From contig NC_058138.1 of the NCBI RefSeq assembly GCF_011075055.1, positions 6,406,001-6,470,000 of the forward strand: a stretch of DNA of 64,000 nucleotides, written 5' to 3'. Both the position numbers and the translations under genes were made by a program. The first letter of the stretch is position 1; every line of letters begins with the position of its first letter. The DNA is from Mangifera indica (taxonomy: Eukaryota > Streptophyta > Magnoliopsida > Sapindales > Anacardiaceae). The notes below the pieces were generated by a model, which saw nothing but the letters and a program-made list of their open reading frames with translations, did no database searches and was not told where the DNA came from. Positions 13,024-25,437 of the stretch are shown piece after piece.

Positions 13024-13096
13024 AAAGATAGTGGTTATCCTTATCCCGATTTCAACAGGTCGAAAATAGTGGTCATCCTTATCCCAATTTCAACAT
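13024..13096. repeat. Two tandem copies of a 39-bp unit
   Basis: ATAGTGGTTATCCTTATCCC and ATAGTGGTCATCCTTATCCC start 39 bp apart, each followed by (G/A)ATTTCAACA. This lies in otherwise unassigned DNA (12.8-13.6 kb). Confidence 0.6.
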
Positions 13097-13689
13097 TAAT
13101 TAAAAGCATTATGAAAAAAACATATTTTTTTTAATTTAGACGGAAATACGACTTGACAAAGACTTATGCTTGCCTTGACCTCTACAATTTAATACGCGGA
13201 TTGAGATTGTATCTTTTTCAAGGAAGTTTCAGAAAAATTTGGGCCAAATTTCATATGGATTTGTGATCATATTATTTAATGCTTCCTAGAACCTCTATTA
13301 GTCTATTTCTTTCATATCCTCTTAACTTATGACCCTAAGGTTTGTACGTTGTCTACCCTTGAAAAGGTGGTTAGTTAATCTTAACAATCTTTTTTGGGTA
13401 AGTAATTAATTAAAAAGGTTTCACAAACATGAAAAAAACTTAAACAAAAGACTTTTCTCTAGAAATTTTAATACTTCACTAATTTTGTTAACTCATTTTT
13501 TTATTGAATTTTCTTTGCAAATGTCAATCTTAACATCATTCCTAATTTCCTACGGGGAAAAGGCATAATATTAGCATAAATTGAAAGAATATTACATATA
13601 GACAAAATGGAATTACATTTTACATAGCCTTTGACCTAATTATGTTGTCATGTTGTGACAACATCCTCTAGCTTGCTTATCCGGGTTTT

Positions 13690-14040
13690 AAAGTGTGCTT
13701 GAAATTTTCTAATCAAGCTACAAAAAAGTTTGCTTAACTTGCCAACATTTGTTGAACACGATCCAAAATGTTTTCCGCATCAAATATGACAACATTTAGC
13801 TCATTGGGTTTGTCTATTTCTAATACAAGGGATGATCTAGCTACATGAACCTATTTAGAAGCAAGGGTAGATGGTTGAATTCATCCCTTTGTCATGGTTA
13901 GCATCATTAAACACTAGAGAGCCGGCACATCAAGTGTTTGTTCAAGTGCCTTCAAGAATTCCAGTTGATAAACATACCAATTTGCCTTCCTTTCATAAGC
14001 ATTTGTAACTAGTGTGACATTTACTTTGGCTTGGTAATGG
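13690..14040 (-). pseudogene. Decayed coding segment of unknown family
   Basis: One minus-strand frame reads as plausible protein for over 100 codons, interrupted by stops near 13919, 13874 and 13848. Readable pieces include YVYQLEFLKALEQTLDVPA and VHVARSSLVLEIDKPNELNV, followed by FDAENILDRVQQML. Composition and helical periodicity look like real protein, but I do not recognise the family. It could be a transposon-borne domain or a gene fragment. No introns or start are visible. Confidence 0.35.
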
Positions 14041-15395
14041 ATGTTAATGAGAAGTTAAACTTTTACACTTGAAATGTTGTTAAGTTACATACATGCATTC
14101 CAATCAATATCCAGTTTGCATCTTCCCACTTAGAGGTGTTTCTATACCTTTATTTTACCATCTAAGGGATTTTTAATGTTTTCTTGAACTCCACCAAACT
14201 CCTTAAATTATCCAAGGTCTTGTGTATCTTGATCTACAAAACCATAATCAAGGTCTTGAATTTGACAATATAGGACAAATATATACAATCCAAAAACCTA
14301 AAATGTTAGTGAAAAACCCATTATATTATGTTGTAGGGTATGTATTGTGTATCATACGCAATGACGAATCCAAGATTTTTGTTAAAAGGGGCTTTCCTAG
14401 TGAAAACTTATGAAAATCCACCAAACATTGAATAAATGAAATAATGTACTAAAAGAAAAAATATAAAACACATCTAATTTATTTATGCGCAAAAAGCTCT
14501 TCAATATAAAGTCAGCGAAAAAAATTGTGGGAATTTAACAATTCACTTAAATCCAATATGATAAAAGAAATGTTTACAACAACCCCAATCCATAAAAAAA
14601 TATTTTACACTGTATAACTCAAATGCAGTTATTAAAATCAAAACTCAATTGTCTATATTAAAGATCCACTCATCTCGTCGTGTATGATCAAAAAAATTAA
14701 GTTATAATGGTATGTGTAAATATTTAAATATTTGAATATCAATTATTTAAAAATAAAAACAAATTAAAATGGTATATTTGAATTGATCCTTAAAACAATT
14801 AAGAAATTTAAATTAATCATTTGAATTATTGGTAGCTTATTGACCTTACAATTTACTCTCAGTTACTTTAGAGGGGATTTTTAAAAATTGATCAAACTTT
14901 TTAGTTTTAACAATATTTCTTTTAATTATAGGGGATAAGACATCCAAATAGTATCTTTGTTTTGAAAACAATTTTGTCTGTTCTCATCAATGTGCATTTA
15001 AAATTAATCAATTTTAATTATTATGGAATTGCTTAAAAATTAAGTTTAATTTGCATCTTATATGATTTACTTCTTTTCATGTCATTCAAAAAAAACCAGA
15101 ATAATACAACTTGTTATTGAATCTATATGTTACCTTTCCTTTTACAATTAGAGTTCATTTTGTAATATATTTCTTAATTCTCAAACATTTATGCCTAGTA
15201 AACTATCATAATTATACAATTAATATTACATGACATTCAATGACACCTACATGAAACCATTGATAATTGATAGCAGTTTGTATATACGTTTTTGTTCTGT
15301 TGAAGCAAATACAAATTTCTTGTTTGTAATTACAAAGCTTAAAATTATTTAACCGAAAAAATTTATAAATGAATGTTAACATGGATTAGCCAACA
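14041..15395. other. Intergenic, no gene seen
   Basis: AT-rich DNA without a coding signal I trust. The 63-codon frame at 14222-14413 looks random. Confidence 0.5.
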
Positions 15396-15403
15396 ATTAT
15401 ACT

Positions 15404-16259
15404 TAGATGTGTCAAATGAGTCAATTGTGGAAGCCCAAGAAAAAAACCCAACACAAAAGGGCTTGGCTCACTATAAAAGCAAGCCAGGCTAGGCCCATGG
15501 ACTGTCCAAGTCCAACTGTGGGCCTAGGCACAGGTTGGTCCCGATAGTGTTCACAATTTTAAAAAATATTATAACATAATTAATTAATTAATATATAAAA
15601 AATTATAAATATTTATAAGAAATAAAAATTTTATACTTAAAAAAATGAATTGAGTTTTTTGTATCAACGATTAATCTTACACGCATGAGATAATCAAAAT
15701 TTTAATTTGATTAAAACATTTTACTTAACTTTTATTTATAATTGGTGAAAAAAGTGAATGAATTTATTCTTTTAAATATGAGATTTTTTGCAAAGTGCAA
15801 AAGTCTCATATCTAAAAAAATATAATCACTCACTCTCTTCATTTACTATAAATAAATGCTAAGCAAAGTAAAATATTCAACTAAACTCAAATTTTAAAAT
15901 TCACATTAGTGAGATTGATAGTAAGAACTTAACTCACTTATTATAAATAAATTTGTCTTATTTTTAATCACAATTTAATTTTTTAATATGTTTTATTTTA
16001 TTAGAAAACATAGTTAGATAAATTATTTAATTAAAAAATTATTTTTTTAATTAAAGTTAGGCTGACTTGTTATTATAGGACTAAACTTGGTCCATTACTG
16101 TAAGGCTTGGCTAGACCCTATGCATTCGTGGGCCTCAAGTTTTCTTTGCTTTGGCTTGATTCGTAAGCCCTGTTACTGTGCATACCCTAGGCTCGGCCTA
16201 GCTTGTAGGTCTTGTGGGTCTTGCTAGGGTCAACTCAGTTTAGCCCATTGCCATCTCTA
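15404..16259. mobile_element. Non-autonomous hAT-like element
   Basis: 856 bp. The left end TAGATGTGTCAAATG and the inverted right end TAGAGATGGCAATGG form imperfect terminal repeats. Flanking 8-mers ATTATACT and ACTATGCT agree at 6 of 8, the hAT duplication length. Subterminal blocks are rich in GGCCC/GGGCC words (AGGCCCATGG, GTGGGCCTAGG, GTGGGCCTCAAG), with an AT-rich core and no transposase. Similar in build to the element at 52337-53396. Confidence 0.6.
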
Positions 16260-16603
16260 ACTATGCTAAAATATCTCAAAAAGAAATTATGAGATATTTA
16301 AACATTGAGACATTCAAACTCATATTTTTCTACTGTAGATTCAAAAGAAAATTATGTTTTTTCATTTAACTTCAATTAAAAAAAAAAATTTACCTTTGGG
16401 CTCCATCAGTTTGGATTGATGGTAATCTTTAAGGTGGCAAGTGAGCTTGACTATATCTTGGAATTGAAGTAGACTATAAAAATGTTTCCTTTTTTTTTTT
16501 AATTGAGGGTGGGCTTTGACATCAATTTCCAATATTTTTCTTAATTTGAGAGTAAACCTGGGTCTATTCCCACAAAACTCAAATCTATTATTTACTGGAA
16601 TAT

Positions 16604-16750
16604 TTGATAACCATGATAAAATTTATTAATGATATTAATACAAATGTTACCATACAAATTTTATGGGGTAGAAATGCAGCCCATAAAAGCCCAATGGGCT
16701 TATTCCCCCTACTTCAACCCAAAACTTATCCAAATGGCAATAAAAACAAA
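16604..16750 (+). repeat. Three-copy block, copy 1
   Basis: Shares AAATTTTATGGGG, GATGCAGCC/AATGCAGCC, and CCCCCTACTTCAACCCAAAA with 23285-23425 (same orientation) and, inverted, with 37805-37935. It lies just upstream of the PPR relic and may be the 5' flank of that gene. Confidence 0.6.
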
Positions 16751-17028
16751 ATCTCTTTTTCAAACAGTGCAATAGCTTCCCGTACTCAATCTCTATCACT
16801 GATAGTCGCTGATTAAGCTTCCGTGTATTGCTTATTTCAAGTCTTAATTTTCTTTTAGTTTTGTTTAGGGTGCTGTTTGAGTGATACCAAATTGTCTTAA
16901 CTTGTTCATGAGCGCCTTCAATTTCGATTAAGCTTTTATCTATAACATTTTCAAGCAAAATCCTCAAATGGGTTAATTTAACTGCCCGTATATCCTCACT
17001 TTAGTCTGCTAATGCACTGCAAGTTGCT

Positions 17029-18636
17029 GATTATGAAGCAAAGATTCAATCTTTGAGAAACAAGCCATACCCGCATGATCTTATCCGGGTTTTGGATAGC
17101 ACTGGCGACTTGAACTCTGCTGTGAAGATATTTAAATAGCTATTTCTCCAAAAAGGGTTTCAACACAGCTGATACTTATGGTAAGACAATTTTGTAGTTT
17201 AGGAGAATGAACAAGGAAGGGTGTAGTCCTAATAGTAGAAGTTTTGAGATAATAATTATAAAAGGTCTTATTTTGAGCAATCGAGTGGATGATTCGATTA
17301 TCATTTTAGGCGAGATTTTATGCTGGATTTGAGCTGAAATTAAGTTTCTATACCTGTATAATACCACTGTTTTGTAGGGAAAAAAAAACTAGGGGAGGGA
17401 ATCCGACTGTTAAGGTTGATGAGAGCTTCCAATCCTTAGCCAGATGGGTTGATTTATAGGGAGTTAATTAGATGCACGTGTGAGACCCATACTTTAGATG
17501 ATGCGAATTATCTTCTTGAAGAGATGATGGAAAACGGTAGAACACCTGCTGTTGATGTGCTTGTTGATCTAGTAGTAGGACTTTGTGCTATGCTTGAAGG
17601 CTGCTGCAATGCTGGTAAAGCTATTTTGGCAAAAAGTATCCCGGACAAAATGGATGAGAGAAACATAACTGATTGTGATTCTTGGCATATTCTAATCGTA
17701 TGACCTTATGAGAATATGGAAATAAGGAAAGCGAATGAACTTCTTTGTAGAATGTTTATATTTTCCATAGTTCCTGACTCTGCGACATACTCAGCTCTTG
17801 TTGTAGCCAACTGTCGATTGAGAAAGTATGAGGATGCTCTTCTGTTGTTCCATTGGGTTTGTATCGAAAATTGGGTTCTAGATTCTATATCTTATTAGGA
17901 CTCATGGAGAGCCTTTGCCAGGCAGGAAAGATTTGGAGGCTGCTGAAGTATTTCATTACATGTCGAAGAACAGATGCTCCCTCAGTCCTTCTTACAATAT
18001 GCTGATAGGTGGCATGTGTAACATGGGACAAGTGGATAAAGCAATTAGGCTACGGGGTTTTGCTTACAGTTCTAATACTCCTTATACTACTCAAACTTAC
18101 ACGACAATCATGCATGGATTGTCAAAATTAAAAATGGCTAAAGGACTAATGGTAATTCTCTCACAAATGTTGGTGGACAGTTGTGCTGTTGATGTGGAAG
18201 TATATTGCATCCTCATACACAGCATGAGTGCACAAACTGAACTAGGGATTCTGCTTTCTTTTTCAATGTGATGGTTAATGAGGGTTTAGTGCCTGACCGA
18301 GAAACAATGCATACTCTTCCGTGTTGTTTGGCTAGCTAATCTCACTTGCACATGGTTTTAAGTGGGATTGATAAACTAGTTTCTAATAGTGATATTTTGG
18401 ATTCATCTATGTATAACATACTAATCAACAGCCTCCGGAAAGAGGGTCTAAAAAGTGAGGCTTCCCGATTATTGGATCTGATGTTAGAAAAAGGTTGGGT
18501 ACCAGATGCTACAACGCACGGACTGTTGGTTGGGTCTTTTATCAAAAGAGATACAGATGGCGAAACATTTGCATATGAGGATTCCATGCAAGATAGTGTT
18601 AGCAACATTCTTGCCGAGGGAATGGGAAATACATGA
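17029..18636 (+). pseudogene. Pentatricopeptide repeat (PPR) protein pseudogene
   Basis: A P-class PPR protein, a family that binds organellar RNA in mitochondria or plastids. Several frames in order carry consecutive PPR motifs: 17029-17140 (KPYPHDLIRVLDSTGDLNSA), 17449-17703 (TLDDANYLLEEMMENGRTPA), 17716-17898 (IVPDSATYSALVVANCRLRK), 17915-18271 (SYNMLIGGMCNMGQVDKAIR) and 18346-18636 (MYNILINSLRKEGLKSEASR). Stops and frameshifts separate them: TAG near 17139, TGA near 17701, TAG near 17896, a TGA at 18269-18271 and a shift near 18000. Parts of the middle (17.15-17.43 kb) are eroded. No introns, as usual for PPR genes. The start and targeting peptide are not recognisable. It cannot make a full protein. 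Confidence 0.85.
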
Positions 18637-19850
18637 CAAGTTCCCATAGTTGACAATGAAACTATAATTAGAAAGTTTCTAAATTACCCTGGTGGAAAAC
18701 TCGCCATGATGGGATGTAAGCTTCTTTGGGATCCAATTTTGCAGTTTCTGCTGAGTTGCATATGAAATCAATCAATAATGGCATTTTATTTACCCAGCCA
18801 TCTTATAATCTGTGACATGATGCCCCTGCATTGTAAATTCCAAAAAGAAACTTATTTGTTGAAATCTCCAAAAGCGTCGTGGCATCATATGCTTTTTGGT
18901 CCACTGGATTTTTTGTTAAGTATTTGTGCTTTGCTCTTTTCATTATTTCCTGTCAGTTTAATTGTTATTATGGTGCAATATGTTCAATATGCACTCGGGA
19001 AATCTCCTTGTTCTGTTAAGTCATACTTGATATGATATCAATGAAATTAGTGCTCGGGTATTTAATTTGACTCAAGTCAATTTCTGAAAAATGATCCTGT
19101 GATCCATTACATTATTGCCTGTATTTAGCTTCAATTTTACTTTATGATTTAGAATTGTTTGTATATATTGGATACATATCAAAGAAAAAATTTTTATTTT
19201 CACAAATATCAAGTAGTGCCCTAATAAGTTTGAATTGGTATCAACTTGTCCATCAGACTATTTGGAATTGTATTTTAAGGTAGCATGAAGAGGGCAGAAA
19301 GGTTATAATCAGCAAAGGATTGAGGTCCAAGGGAAGACTGGAATCGCAACCTTCAGGCCAGAGATTGTTGACCATTATTTAGCAGCTGAAGTTCATTCTT
19401 TGACAGTAAGATTGTTGTTGCACTCTATCCAACCACATTTGCCACAGAAGCAGTTTTCATCAAGTTTTAGTCAATGATGGAAACTTTTACCGGTAACTTG
19501 GTTAAAGAGTGACAAAGTTATTACAAGTTTTCATCAGCTGAAATTCTCACCAAGGAAATGGAAATTGAAATAATAGATTCAAGGTACAAATTGGTGTAAA
19601 GTGACAATATAGTTAATGACTAATAATAAAAGCTCTAATTTAACTTGATTGCTCAAATGGGCATATATATATATATATATATGAATCATGACTTAGCTTG
19701 TCTCTCCTAATATTAATTCCTGGGGTTGTCCTCGAATCTGATATACTACCTAATTTGTGTTATATTTTGAGGAATTTGGTTTTCTGGGTTGCATATTTTC
19801 AGGCATTTTAATGAATATTTATAGGTTATTTTGTTGAATAAGCAGGGGTT
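18637..19850. other. Spacer between PPR and NYN relics
   Basis: Moderately AT-rich with a (TA)n tract at about 19663-19682. It probably holds the 3' flank of the PPR gene and lost upstream exons of the NYN gene; I could not find the NYN first exon here. The 85-codon frame at 18778-19035 is not convincing. Confidence 0.4.
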
Positions 19851-19854
19851 AAGG

Positions 19855-22060
19855 ATACAAGTGATAAGGAAATTCTAGTGGACCTGTTGTTCTGGGTGAC
19901 CCACAAATATAATGTTAATATCTGGAGATAGAGATGTCTCCAATGCTCTCCATTAATTGAGGATGAGAAGATACAACATTCAGCTTGCTCAACTGCAGAA
20001 TGCCTTGGCTCTTCTCCTTGCAGTCAGCAAGATCATATGGCTTTGGACAAGTCTTGTGGCTGGAGGCCCTTCATTAATGACTAAAATTGGTAGCAAATTT
20101 CAGTCCCTAATGGTATGCCTTTTGCTCATGTACAAGTTCCCTAATCGGGAAATCCTAAAGAGATTCAGTAATAGTGGCCTAGCTGATATTTTAGAAGATC
20201 AAGAAACCTGTAAATTATCACCACCCTGGTACTAATTATAATCCTAAGAGTTTTGTTATGGGCCTTGCCCGGATGGATTTGCTCATTTCAGCCTTGCTTA
20301 GAATGGTTATAGAAATCATTATCCACCAGCCATTAGTGCCAAACAATCACCCTAATCATCTTCATAGTTCTGTCCAAAAAGGTAGTGAGGTCACCAATTT
20401 TGATCGTGTTAGCATGAATCTAAAGCCGGCATTGTTGAGTCAGTCGCAAAATGGACATATAAAGCATCGGAAGCTGTCATTTTCTTCAACAGTGAACTCG
20501 ATTAACTTGTCTAGTAGTGTCATATGAGGGACGTCAGGATGTCCAAAACCTTCTGATTATGTCCAAAACCTTACAGGTGTTGTGTTACTAACGTTTAACT
20601 CTTTGAAAGTTGAAAAGATAATGTCAATTGTTAGTAATATAATCTATTGCATTCGATATGGAGATCCAAAGCATCAGAATACTGACATTAAAAAGGCCTT
20701 GAAAATTGCTGTTGATCTGCAGATAGTAGTGAAACAGAAAATTGGAGCTATGAACTTGTATGCTGGTAAGAAGGAGAAACTTTGGAAATGTGTGAACCCT
20801 ATTGCTGGTAATCCTATGCAAATCTCGGAAATGACATGGGAAAGAATCAAAAAGTTTCTGGTGTCTCTTAAGGGGACATCTGCAATAATGGCTTCTCAAT
20901 GCAGGTAGGTTTCCTTTGCTTGTTTAGTTTAGCCTTACTTAGCTTCTGACATTTCTAATTGGACTGTTTTTTTATTGTCTTGTGTGCTTTTGCATTTTCA
21001 TTTATAGGTATGAAGCCAGTACTATTTTGAAGAATATGTGCTTGACAGAGCTTACATTAGGTGACATACTTCAGATCTTGAACATGGTAATTACCATAAA
21101 GAAATGAATTATTCATAATCAAGCAGGATGGCAGCCCATCATCATCGCTGTTGAAGAGCGCAGCCCTGAATTGGGCACGATATCTGGTTCATAAAGGTTT
21201 GACTTAGCTATCTGTGGTAAGGGAAAGGAGCCTCTTGATAGTTTGAAACAAACTGAGTGTAAATTGATAGATGATTTGTTGCAATAAGGTTGGTAAACAG
21301 TAAGTCTCCTTGTGCTAAGACTCATTCTGTAGATTTACTGGTGATGAAAGTTGTTACACATGATGGCTACTGTCTAGATTTTTTATTAGAGATGATGTTT
21401 CTAGTGAAAGTTTGCTAAATGTGTCAAAGAGTATACAATGCAAGGCTCTGAGGTACAAGAAATTGATCATCTGTTGCATCTTCTGGATTCTATCGACAAT
21501 TGCAAGGATGATTGTGCTGTTTCCAAATTCCGATGAAACATATTTATGCAGAAAAATTTCCTACCTCTCATATAGTTCATGGTGCCATAAGAACTCTAAA
21601 TGCAAGGCCTGATTTAAAAGTGGCATTGAAGAGGCAAGAGTTTGGGTAGTTTGCAGAGAAGCAGATGACACAAATTACAGAAATTTATGAAAAAAACATC
21701 CAACTGTAATTAGATAAACATAAAAAATGTTCTGCTGGAAGCTACTCGTTCTCCTATGATCACATCATACTATGAAGACATCAAGATGAGCCACGTGAAG
21801 GTTACACAATGCTGTAAAGTTCTTCCGAATAGAATTCTTGAGCATGTGTCGAATCAACGGGTCTTTGTTCTTGTTATTTTCGGGTATTCTCAGAATAAGC
21901 AGATTTGTAAATTCATCCCTCTGCAGCATCAGTTTAGCAGTTTGCCACTGTATTTGCTGTACTTCTTTGAAAGGTGTATGGTTCTTAGAGCTCGTAAAAT
22001 CATTAGTCCCTTGGCTATAATCCCTATATTTAAGTCTCCTGTATGCAAACTTTGATAGAA
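19855..22060 (+). pseudogene. MARF1/limkain-b1-type NYN-domain protein pseudogene
   Basis: Family of plant proteins with an N-terminal NYN (PIN-like) RNase domain and C-terminal OST-HTH/LOTUS-like modules. Readable pieces in order: DKEILVDLLFW near 19872, then SGDRDVSNALH and RMRRYNIQLAQLQNAL (19957 on) with IIWLWTSLVAGGPSL; then TFNSLKVEKI, CIRYGDPKHQNTDIKKAL, KLWKCVNPIAGNP and ERIKKFLVSLKGTSAIMASQ (20590-20905). An intron of about 103 bp (GTAGGT at 20906 to TTATAG at 21008) splits the Arg codon of QCR-YEAS, and the next exon continues DILQILNMV and GWQPIIIAVEER. Because the intron is kept, this is a duplicated copy and not a processed one. The catalytic first exon (WWDIENC) is missing, and stops and shifts are frequent. 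Beyond about 21.2 kb the match is weaker. Confidence 0.85.
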
Positions 22061-22274
22061 AAATCAAGTGTTTCTTATTTTTGCCCCCATTTGTATAGTG
22101 CTTTCACTTTTGCATTGAAACTTTTCTTTCTGTTAAATTGCTGCCAGGTTTAAGGTTTGCAAGCTTGGAAGATAGCAAGTTTCATACTGTAAATGCCAAT
22201 ATTTTATGGTAATTATTTGAAAACAAAATTGAGTTGGTTCATAAATTTAAAATTTAGAAATTGATATAACACAA

Positions 22275-22785
22275 GCAGTTCTTTGTTTGTGCAACTGTGT
22301 AGCCTTTTGGGTGAATTCCTGCCTTTGTCTTTGCTGCGCAGGTATAGCAGCTTTGATCACCTGTCCCTTGCAGTTCTAGTTTTTTTTTTCCCTCGTGCAA
22401 TTTTTAGTCCGTTGTAGGCCTCGTTCTGCTTTTTTTTTAAGGCCAGAAGCAGTTCTTGTTTGCCTTCCAAATACTATTTTTTGTACTGTTAGGATGGGAA
22501 TTTTTGTATAGCATAGACAAGTTGGTTAAGCTTACACTTGTAATGTTAGGTGTTATAAAGGTTTTGTTTGTTTCTTCTTTTGATCATAGTAAAAACTTTG
22601 ATAGGTATTCAAAAGGAGATGTTGTTAGTCTCTTTAACTCTTCTTGTGAAGGTCTAGACTTGCCTTTGTCTGTGTTTTGGGCTGTCCTCCTTGTTAGGAA
22701 AGATGAGTGTTGGTTGTTCCCGAGTTCTCATGCTAGAAGACTCGTTGTTTTTGTTAATACATGCTTTTACTTACCAAAAAAAAAA
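22275..22785 (+). mobile_element. Retroposed insert with poly(A) tail and 12-bp target duplication
   Basis: The 12-mer GATATAACACAA occurs at 22263-22274 and again at 22787-22798. The second copy directly follows an A10 tract ending at 22785, preceded by TTTACTTACC. This is the mark of target-primed retroposition. The insert looks like a 5'-truncated LINE 3' end (T/G-rich, no usable frame), but its source is not certain. Confidence 0.75.
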
Positions 22786-22799
22786 GGATATAACACAAA

Positions 22800-23284
22800 C
22801 AAGTGATAAGAACTCAATAGACACAAAAAATGAAAAAAATTATCACAAAGCCTAATCCAAATAAATCATGTTATATTTGCATCATATCATCAAGTCAAGT
22901 AAAAAATTACTTCCCTGTTACCATTATTAATGTTTGCACTAAATAAGCAAAGTTGGACTCGATTTAAATCGAATTGAGCTTGAATAAAGGCTAACTTGAG
23001 ATAAAGCTTGACTTGTTCGATTGACAATAATTTTATTAGAAAAGTTGTTAGAGAAAATGAAGAATAGTTATTGGAGATTAAAAAGAAAAATAATCAAAGA
23101 GAAAAAAAACTCGTGAGAGAAGATAAATTTGTTGATAACTCAATTGAACCAAACTAACTTGACTCAATCTTGAATTAAGGCTATCTCTATTTAAGCTCAA
23201 GCTCCAATCATTTAAGCTGAATACCAAGCCAAGCAAGAGCCAAATTGGATATCATCCACCTGTAATATTAACTAACAATTATTA
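22800..23284. other. Intergenic, no gene seen
   Basis: AT-rich with short words such as TTGAGCTTGAATAAGGCT that recur in the repeats at 54.5 and 60.8 kb. No coding signal. Confidence 0.45.
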
Positions 23285-23425
23285 TGATGATAACATTATA
23301 ACTATCATATTTTATATAATCTCACATAAATGTCACTATGCAAATTTTATAGGGCTAGAGATGCAGCCTGGAAAGCCCAATAGACATGTCCCCCTACTTC
23401 AACCCAAAACTAATGCAAATGAGAA
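23285..23425 (+). repeat. Three-copy block, copy 2
   Basis: Matches 16604-16750 in the same orientation (GCAAATTTTATAGGGCTAGA, CCCCCTACTTCAACCCAAAA). The two copies bracket the PPR and NYN relics as direct repeats. Confidence 0.6.
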
Positions 23426-23565
23426 CAACAAAAACAAAATCACAAAGTCGCAGAGGCATTCTCAATTACAAACCATGCCCTATATACAAAGGCCACAGGC
23501 AAACATAAACCAAATTAAGATTTCACTAAGTTACTAGAATTGAAATATATATAGCTTGAAATAGA

Positions 23566-23760
23566 CCTAGCAAAATCTGACACGACCGTTGATTTGATAT
23601 GATACGACACAAAAAAATTGAATTAGAGTTATTATTTTTTATACGAAAAGTAGTTTAGGCCATGTTTGGATTGACCCTTAAAAAATCGAATCGAGTTAAG
23701 GTTGACATGAAACTAACTCGAATTGATCCAAACTAATTTGAACATTTTAAGCAAAATATT
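23566..23760 (+). repeat. Dispersed repeat of unknown class, copy 1
   Basis: Shared with 25281-25437 and, inverted, with 54236-54424: ATAGACCTAGCAAAATCTGA, then a GATATGATACGAC-like block, then TTGACCC plus an A-run. Non-coding. Confidence 0.5.
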
Positions 23761-24207
23761 ATATAACATCATTACGGTAAAAAATCTCTAATATCTGTTA
23801 TTTTCTTCATTTGATAGAAAGAGTTTCAATCCACAAAATTTCTATCCCTAATTTGAATCAACAAATAAATCGACATTGTATCACTAAACACAAAATTTGC
23901 ACCACCCAAAGACATTCATTTAATTTAATAACTCTTTTTGGAAAAATTGTAAAAGACTATTTATAGTTTTTTTTTTTGTTGGTGTGTTATAAGTACTATT
24001 GATTTGAACTTATTATATTTTATGTGTCATATATTTGTTAATAGTTTTAATAAATATAATAGTTACATTCATCATATGGATTGAAAATTAAATTTAAATA
24101 TTTAACAAATAGTTGTTAATTTATTATATATCAATGACATTATTTTAAAATTAAAGGTACAGAGTTACTTGGATTGTTAATTATAATATTCTATTGTTTA
24201 TCCTTAC

Positions 24208-24744
24208 TAGAGGTGTGTATAATTAGGTTCAACTTGTAAAATTGGACTAAACCATTTAAAAATTATGGTCTGGTTTGTCAAATGGTTCGATTTTGGTTAA
24301 CAAATTTTTAAAAAATAGTTTTCAGTTTGTGTTATGGTATAGACGATTTTCAAACCAAATCAAACTCTAAATTGTATATTTTTTAAACACATATATACAA
24401 TTATATTTGATAAATTTTTTTAATAAGTAATTAGGTGTACAACTTATTTTTTTCATATTTATTTTGTCATTTTCTTTACATGTATATTTTATACATATTT
24501 CATATTTATTTTACATATTAATATTATGTTCTAGAAAACTATAATTCAATTAATTTTATAAAATTATATATATTTATAAATAAATGATTTTAATACGTTC
24601 AAACCGTAATCTAAATCGGACCAAACTGTTAATTTTTTGGTTTGAAACCTAATATGGTTTGGTTTGAAAAATTTCTAAACCGTTTTTTCAATTTGATTTG
24701 AAAAAGCTTTTAGACCAAACTAAATTGGATTGTATACATCCCTA
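24208..24744. mobile_element. hAT-like MITE, copy 1
   Basis: Ends TAGAGGTGTGTATAAT and, inverted, TAGGGATGTATACAAT. The AT-rich body, read inverted, matches 58113-58626 (for example TTCATATTTATTTTACATAT and GTTCTAGAAAACTATAATT). Subterminal GGTTTGGTTTGAA-type repeats. The 8-bp flanks match poorly, so age or exact ends are uncertain. Confidence 0.6.
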
Positions 24745-25280
24745 ATTCTATAATTAATCATATAAAGTGATAAGCAGACTATTATTAGTAACTTGAAATA
24801 AAGCAATTTGGTAAGTATGTGTTTTTTTTTGTATTATTTCGTAGCAAATTGTGTTATTCTTTTATATTTGACAAAATGCATTGTTTCGCTAAAAATCAGA
24901 TCATTACCTATTGCGTTTTGACACAACTTTACTTGTTATATAGTTTGGGTTATTTCGAGTCAAATCAACATGAAAATATTTTAGTTCGATTTAGGGTTGA
25001 AAATTTTTGACACAATTCTATTTCAGGTTCGGCTAGGGTTTAAGGTCTTTAATGTGAAACCCGAATTGATACAATATGAACACAATCTAATGACACGAAT
25101 TGTTAGGTTTAGCTTAAAATTCGTCAACAACCTTATTTAAATTACAAAATCATCATAAAAATCTCTAAATTACTATACTTTATTTTCAAACTAGATGGAT
25201 TCATGGATAAATATTTGATTAGACCAAAATAAAGACACAAATTTATAAGCTTAGCACTTTTATGAAACAATAAAATTATG
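24745..25280. other. Intergenic, no gene seen
   Basis: AT-rich. 24.95-25.13 kb holds words like those of the dispersed repeat at 23.57 kb. The 63-codon frame at 24819 is not credible. Confidence 0.4.
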
Positions 25281-25437
25281 TGCAATGGATCTAACAAAAT
25301 TTGACATAAACCGTTAATTTAACATGATATGAAAAAATTTGAGTTAGGGTTATGATTTTCGACTTGAAAATAGTTCAAATTGGATTTAGATTGACCCAAA
25401 AAAATTAGGTTGTGTTTGGAGTGACAGGAAACCAATT
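25281..25437 (+). repeat. Dispersed repeat of unknown class, copy 2
   Basis: GGATCTAACAAAATTTGACA and GATATGAAAAAATTTGAGTT match copy 1. It abuts the break point of the gypsy integrase at about 25437. Confidence 0.5.

Noticed and set aside
21412..22055. Frames of 66-100 codons after the NYN relic as separate genes
   Set aside because: Overlapping frames on both strands with no motif; they more likely belong to the eroded 3' part of the NYN pseudogene.
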